Positions 5,734 through 8,393 of a DNA stretch of 8,393 bases are shown here, piece by piece; position 1 is the first letter of the stretch, and each line of letters begins with the position of its first letter. A model generated the notes under the pieces. The model was not told where the DNA came from. It saw only the letters and a list, made by a program, of their open reading frames with translations, and did no database searches. The stretch is from an uncultured Eubacteriales bacterium (GTDB lineage: Bacteria; Bacillota; Clostridia; UMGS1810), in contig USKN01000074.1 of NCBI GenBank assembly GCA_900555295.1, positions 1 through 8,393 on the forward strand, given 5' to 3'. Made by a program: the position numbers and the translations under genes.

Positions 5734-7815
5734 ATGGCTCAAGTAACTTTTAAAACAAAGGACATAAGAAATGTATGTATGCTCGGTCACGGACACTCGG
5801 GTAAAACAAGTCTTTGCGAGAGTATGCTGTTTAAAGCGGGTGCAATCGACAGGGCGGGCAAAATTGCCGACGGAAATACCGTATCGGATTTTGACAGTGA
5901 GGAGATAAAGCGCCAAATTTCGATTAACGCAAGCGTGCTTAATCTTGTATGGGACGATATCAAAATTAATATTTTGGATACACCCGGATATTTTGATTTT
6001 GCGGGCGAGCAAATTGAGTCCGCCGCCGTATGCGGAAGCGCCGTTATAGTTGTAAGCGGCAAATCGGGTGTAAGCGCCGGTACCGAAAAAGCGTGGGCGC
6101 TTGCAAAGGACAAGGCAAAAATTATTTTTGTAAATAAAGTAGATGATGTAAAAGCCGATTATTATAAAGTTATTATGCAGCTTGATTCAAAATTCGGCAA
6201 AGCAATCGCTCCTTTTACATATCCTATTAAAGACGGTGACAAATTTAAAGGGTTTGTGGATATTATAAAAATGAAAGCAAAAATTTTTGCCGACAACGGT
6301 ACATCTCAATATGTTGATATACCTGCCGATTATACCGAAACCGCAAACAAAAGCCGCGAAATGCTTAACGAGGCGGTAGCCGAGGTAAGCGAGGAGCTTA
6401 TGCAAAAGTATTTTGACGGTATAGATTTTACCGAGGACGAAATACGCACCGCGCTTAAAACGGGTATAAAAGACGGCACGGTTGTACCTGTGCTGTGCGG
6501 CAGCGTTAATTTGGGCATAGGCATTGCACGGCTTATGGATATAATAGTAAAATATTTCCCCGCACCCGATGAGTTTGACAGTCTTTACGGCACCGACAAA
6601 GACGGCGAAATAAAAGAGATAGTATGTTCGTCGCAAAACCCTGTTGTACTGCGCATATTCAAAACGGTTGTAGACAGTTATGTGGGTAAAATGTCGTATT
6701 TTAAAGTGCTGTCGGGAATACTAAAACCGGATGTAACGCTGTTTAACGCAAACAAAGGCGAAAATGAAAAGCTTGCAAAAATTTATACAGTATTCGGCAA
6801 AAAACAAACCGAAGTGCCGTATCTTGAGGCAGGCGATATAGGTGCGGTAACAAAATTGCAATTTGCAAGCACGTCGGATACGCTGTGCGACGCAAAACAA
6901 ATTATAAAGGCACCCGAAATAGAATTTTGCGAACCCGTAATGAGTTTGGCCGTTGTGCCAAAAGCAAAGGGAGACGAAGAAAAAATAAATTTGTGTCTTA
7001 ATAAAATCCGCGAGGAGGACCCCACATTTAAGGTTAAGCAAAATAACATAACACACCAAACAATAATATCGGGTACGGGCGAAATGCATATAAATATAAT
7101 TGTGTCGAAACTTAAAAACAAGTTTGGTGTGGACGTAAGCCTTACCGAACCCAAAATAGAGTATAAAGAGGCAATTCGCAAAAAAGTTAAAGCCGAGGGC
7201 AAACACAAAAAGCAATCGGGCGGGCACGGACAGTATGGTCACGTGTGGATAGAATTTGAGCCGAGCGATACCGACGGGCTTGTGTTTGAGGAAAAAGTAT
7301 TCGGCGGTAGTGTACCCAAAAACTTTTTCCCGGCGGTTGAAAAAGGAATAAAAGAGAGTATGCAGCACGGCACTCTTGCGGGATTTCCCATATCGGGGCT
7401 TAAAGCAACATTGCTCGACGGCAGTTACCACCCCGTAGACTCATCGGAAATGGCATTTAAAACAGCCGCTTCCCTTGCGTATAAAGAGGGACTAAAACAG
7501 GCTGAACCGGTAATGCTTGAGCCGATCGGAAATCTTAAAGCAGCCGTACCGGACGAAAATACCGGAGATGTTATGGGTGACTTAAACAGAAGAAGAGGAC
7601 GTGTTCTCGGAATGAACTCTCTCCATGGCGGAAAGCAGGAGATCGTTGCGGATGTACCGATGTCCGAGATGTTTGGCTACAATACAGACCTCCGCTCCAT
7701 GACAGGCGGTATCGGCTTATTCTCCTACGAGTTCAGCCGTTACGAGCAGGCTCCTGGCGATGTTCAGAAGAAGGAAGTGGAAGCGAGAACGGCAGGCGGA
7801 GAAGTAGAGGCGTAA
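5734..7815 (+). CDS. fusA: EF-G-like translational GTPase (EF-G2-type elongation factor)
   Basis: This protein has the full EF-G layout at 693 residues. The GTPase domain has G1 GHGHSGKTS (18-26), G3 DTPG (82-85), G4 NKVD (134-137) and G5 CGSV (255-258). Domain III has ISGTGEMHINIIVSKL (445-460). Domain IV has HKKQSGGHGQYGHV (491-504) and the tip YHPVDSSEMAFK (565-576); domain V follows. Canonical EF-G has DTPGH with a catalytic His; here it is Tyr (DTPGYFDF, Y86), and the switch I motif reads RQISI instead of RGITI. As far as I recall, these are traits of the EF-G-like (EF-G2) branch, whose exact role in translation is less clear than EF-G itself. The ATG at 5734 is preferred over an upstream in-frame GTG (5710) because AAAGGAGG lies at 5715-5722. 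The last hundred or so codons use different codons from the rest and may have another origin. Confidence 0.9.
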   Translation: MAQVTFKTKDIRNVCMLGHGHSGKTSLCESMLFKAGAIDRAGKIADGNTVSDFDSEEIKRQISINASVLNLVWDDIKINILDTPGYFDFAGEQIESAAVCGSAVIVVSGKSGVSAGTEKAWALAKDKAKIIFVNKVDDVKADYYKVIMQLDSKFGKAIAPFTYPIKDGDKFKGFVDIIKMKAKIFADNGTSQYVDIPADYTETANKSREMLNEAVAEVSEELMQKYFDGIDFTEDEIRTALKTGIKDGTVVPVLCGSVNLGIGIARLMDIIVKYFPAPDEFDSLYGTDKDGEIKEIVCSSQNPVVLRIFKTVVDSYVGKMSYFKVLSGILKPDVTLFNANKGENEKLAKIYTVFGKKQTEVPYLEAGDIGAVTKLQFASTSDTLCDAKQIIKAPEIEFCEPVMSLAVVPKAKGDEEKINLCLNKIREEDPTFKVKQNNITHQTIISGTGEMHINIIVSKLKNKFGVDVSLTEPKIEYKEAIRKKVKAEGKHKKQSGGHGQYGHVWIEFEPSDTDGLVFEEKVFGGSVPKNFFPAVEKGIKESMQHGTLAGFPISGLKATLLDGSYHPVDSSEMAFKTAASLAYKEGLKQAEPVMLEPIGNLKAAVPDENTGDVMGDLNRRRGRVLGMNSLHGGKQEIVADVPMSEMFGYNTDLRSMTGGIGLFSYEFSRYEQAPGDVQKKEVEARTAGGEVEA
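7395..7520. other. Composition and codon-use breakpoint inside the EF-G-like gene
   Basis: From 7501 to 7815 all three Ile codons are ATC, all three Gln are CAG, all three Tyr are TAC, three of four Lys are AAG and four of seven Arg are AGA. In the preceding 589 codons only about 4 of 49 Ile codons are ATC, Gln is mostly CAA, Tyr mostly TAT and Lys mostly AAA. The last ATA codon is at about 7388. Sequence downstream keeps the second style. The protein itself stays in frame and family-like across the join, so the join lies within conserved coding sequence. Confidence 0.65.
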
Positions 7816-7855
7816 GCTTTGAAGATCCTCGTGAAAACTGAATAAAAGATGACTG

Positions 7856-7888
7856 CAGGGATCAGCTGTATGGCTGGTCCCTGTTTTT
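7856..7888 (+). terminator. Strong rho-independent terminator after the EF-G-like gene
   Basis: CAGGGATCAGC (7856-7866) pairs with GCTGGTCCCTG (7873-7883) over 11 positions with one T-G wobble, closing a six-base TGTATG loop. TTTTT follows directly. It lies about 40 bp beyond the stop codon and ends the rightward transcript. Confidence 0.92.
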
Positions 7889-7925
7889 GCCGAAATTCTG
7901 CCATAGTTTTCCTCTGACTTCCATC

Positions 7926-7954
7926 TGGACAGAAAGAGAGAAAAATGGTATAGT
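7926..7954 (+). promoter_or_regulatory. Sigma-70/SigA-type promoter for the lipoprotein gene
   Basis: TGGACA (7926-7931; one mismatch to TTGACA) and TATAGT (7949-7954; one mismatch to TATAAT) are separated by exactly 17 bp, and the -10 is preceded by TGG, an extended -10 element. Transcription should begin near 7961, giving a leader of about 97 bases. Confidence 0.75.
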
Positions 7955-7978
7955 TATAAACTGGTAAGCTTTAAATCA

Positions 7979-8039
7979 GCCGGATAAAAAACAAACTGCA
8001 AATCGGATAAAATTTTGCTCTATGACAAAATACTCCGGC
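7979..8039 (+). promoter_or_regulatory. Possible structured leader of the lipoprotein transcript
   Basis: GCCGGA (7979-7984) can pair with TCCGGC (8034-8039). Inside lies a second stem, ATTTTG (8012-8017) with CAAAAT (8026-8031) and an eight-base loop. A nine-base direct repeat CGGATAAAA occurs at 7981-7989 and 8004-8012. The outer stem ends eight bases before the ribosome site. It does not match any riboswitch that I recognise; short stems like these can occur by chance. Confidence 0.3.
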
Positions 8040-8057
8040 AAAAAATGAGGAATTAGA

Positions 8058-8393
8058 ATGAGAAAATGGTTTTTGATTATGGCTGCGGCGGTGATGCTCT
8101 GTTGTTCCGCCTGCGGCAAGAAAGACGCTTCAGTGAACGATGCGACTCAGGCGGCACAGGCAAGTTCGACGGAAGCGGAGAATCTTTATAAGGAAGGATC
8201 CCAGTACGTCGGGGAAGAGGACTACGAGAGTGCCATCGAATCCCTTTTAAAATGTATTGAACTGGATCCGGATTACAGCAAAGCCTATATCCAGCTTTCC
8301 AAAGCCTATATTGGAAATGAAGAGTACGATGAAGCTATGTCGATCCTGCAGCAGGGATATGAGAAGACAAAGGATACATCCCTGGAAAAAGAA
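8058..8393 (+). CDS. TPR-repeat lipoprotein, N-terminal part (runs off the window end)
   Basis: The frame is open for 112 codons to the window edge. GAGGA lies seven bases before the ATG. The N-terminus is a lipoprotein signal peptide: MRKW, a hydrophobic stretch, then a lipobox CSAC with the likely lipidated cysteine C19, followed by GKK. Cys instead of the usual Leu at -3 is slightly atypical. Residues 20-39 are a small, polar Ala/Ser/Thr-rich linker. Two tetratricopeptide repeats follow: about 40-73 (EGSQYVGEEDYESAIESLLK, ending ELDP) and about 74-107 (SKAYIQLSKAYIGNEEYDEA). TPR repeats usually bind other proteins, so an extracytoplasmic scaffold role is likely, but no specific function can be given. 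It has its own promoter and sits behind a terminator. Its codon use matches the 3' end of the EF-G-like gene, not the left part of the window. Confidence 0.85.
   Translation, partial: MRKWFLIMAAAVMLCCSACGKKDASVNDATQAAQASSTEAENLYKEGSQYVGEEDYESAIESLLKCIELDPDYSKAYIQLSKAYIGNEEYDEAMSILQQGYEKTKDTSLEKE

Noticed and set aside
6721..7431. Minus-strand open frame of 236 codons opposite the EF-G-like gene
   Set aside because: It is antisense to conserved EF-G domains, with a biased Phe/Tyr/Cys-rich product and no recognisable motif.
1..8393. CRISPR arrays, transposase genes or phage genes
   Set aside because: No regularly spaced repeats, transposase motifs or phage structural genes can be seen; all long frames are accounted for by the genes listed.

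Overview
The window looks like DNA from a low-GC, anaerobic Gram-positive bacterium (Firmicutes/Clostridia type). This rests on the gene order dprA-topA-trmFO, which is a well-known Firmicutes neighbourhood; on the folate-dependent, Gram-positive-type tRNA methyltransferase TrmFO; on strong AGGAGG-type ribosome sites; and on a TTG start codon. No genus can be named from the sequence alone.

Layout. Bases 1-147 hold the 5' end of an unrecognised minus-strand gene. It is divergent from a small Arc-type ribbon-helix-helix DNA-binding protein (254-454, plus). The 106-bp divergent region carries a 17-bp inverted repeat (16/17 matching), with arms about 53 bp apart, and an extended -10 promoter. This resembles a self-regulated repressor switch. 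A rho-independent terminator (499-536) follows. The gap up to 711 holds a perfect 16-bp inverted repeat and a tRNA T-arm-like sequence immediately beyond the trmFO stop codon.

From 5448 down to 712 runs a tight minus-strand operon: dprA (single-stranded DNA loading of RecA in transformation), topA (DNA topoisomerase I) and trmFO (m5U54 of tRNA). topA and trmFO overlap by ATGA, and dprA and topA are 22 bp apart. An extremely A/T-rich divergent region (5449-5733), with A/T tracts spaced about 10 bp apart, separates this operon from a plus-strand EF-G-like translational GTPase (5734-7815). The GTPase has Tyr where canonical EF-G has the catalytic His of DTPGH.

The most important observation is a change of composition and codon use inside the last part of the EF-G-like gene, at about 7395-7520. 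Left of it, Ile is ATA/ATT, Gln mostly CAA, Tyr mostly TAT and Lys mostly AAA. Right of it, Ile is only ATC, Gln only CAG, Tyr only TAC, and AGA Arg and AAG Lys predominate. Everything to the right (a strong terminator, a near-consensus promoter and the start of a TPR lipoprotein gene) shares the second style. The window therefore seems to join DNA of two origins at a conserved EF-G coding stretch, by metagenome mis-assembly or by homologous recombination/transfer. The linkage of the lipoprotein gene to the rest should not be taken for granted. I did not find a clearly new multi-gene system; the best novelty candidates are the divergent repressor switch and the T-arm-like RNA beyond trmFO.
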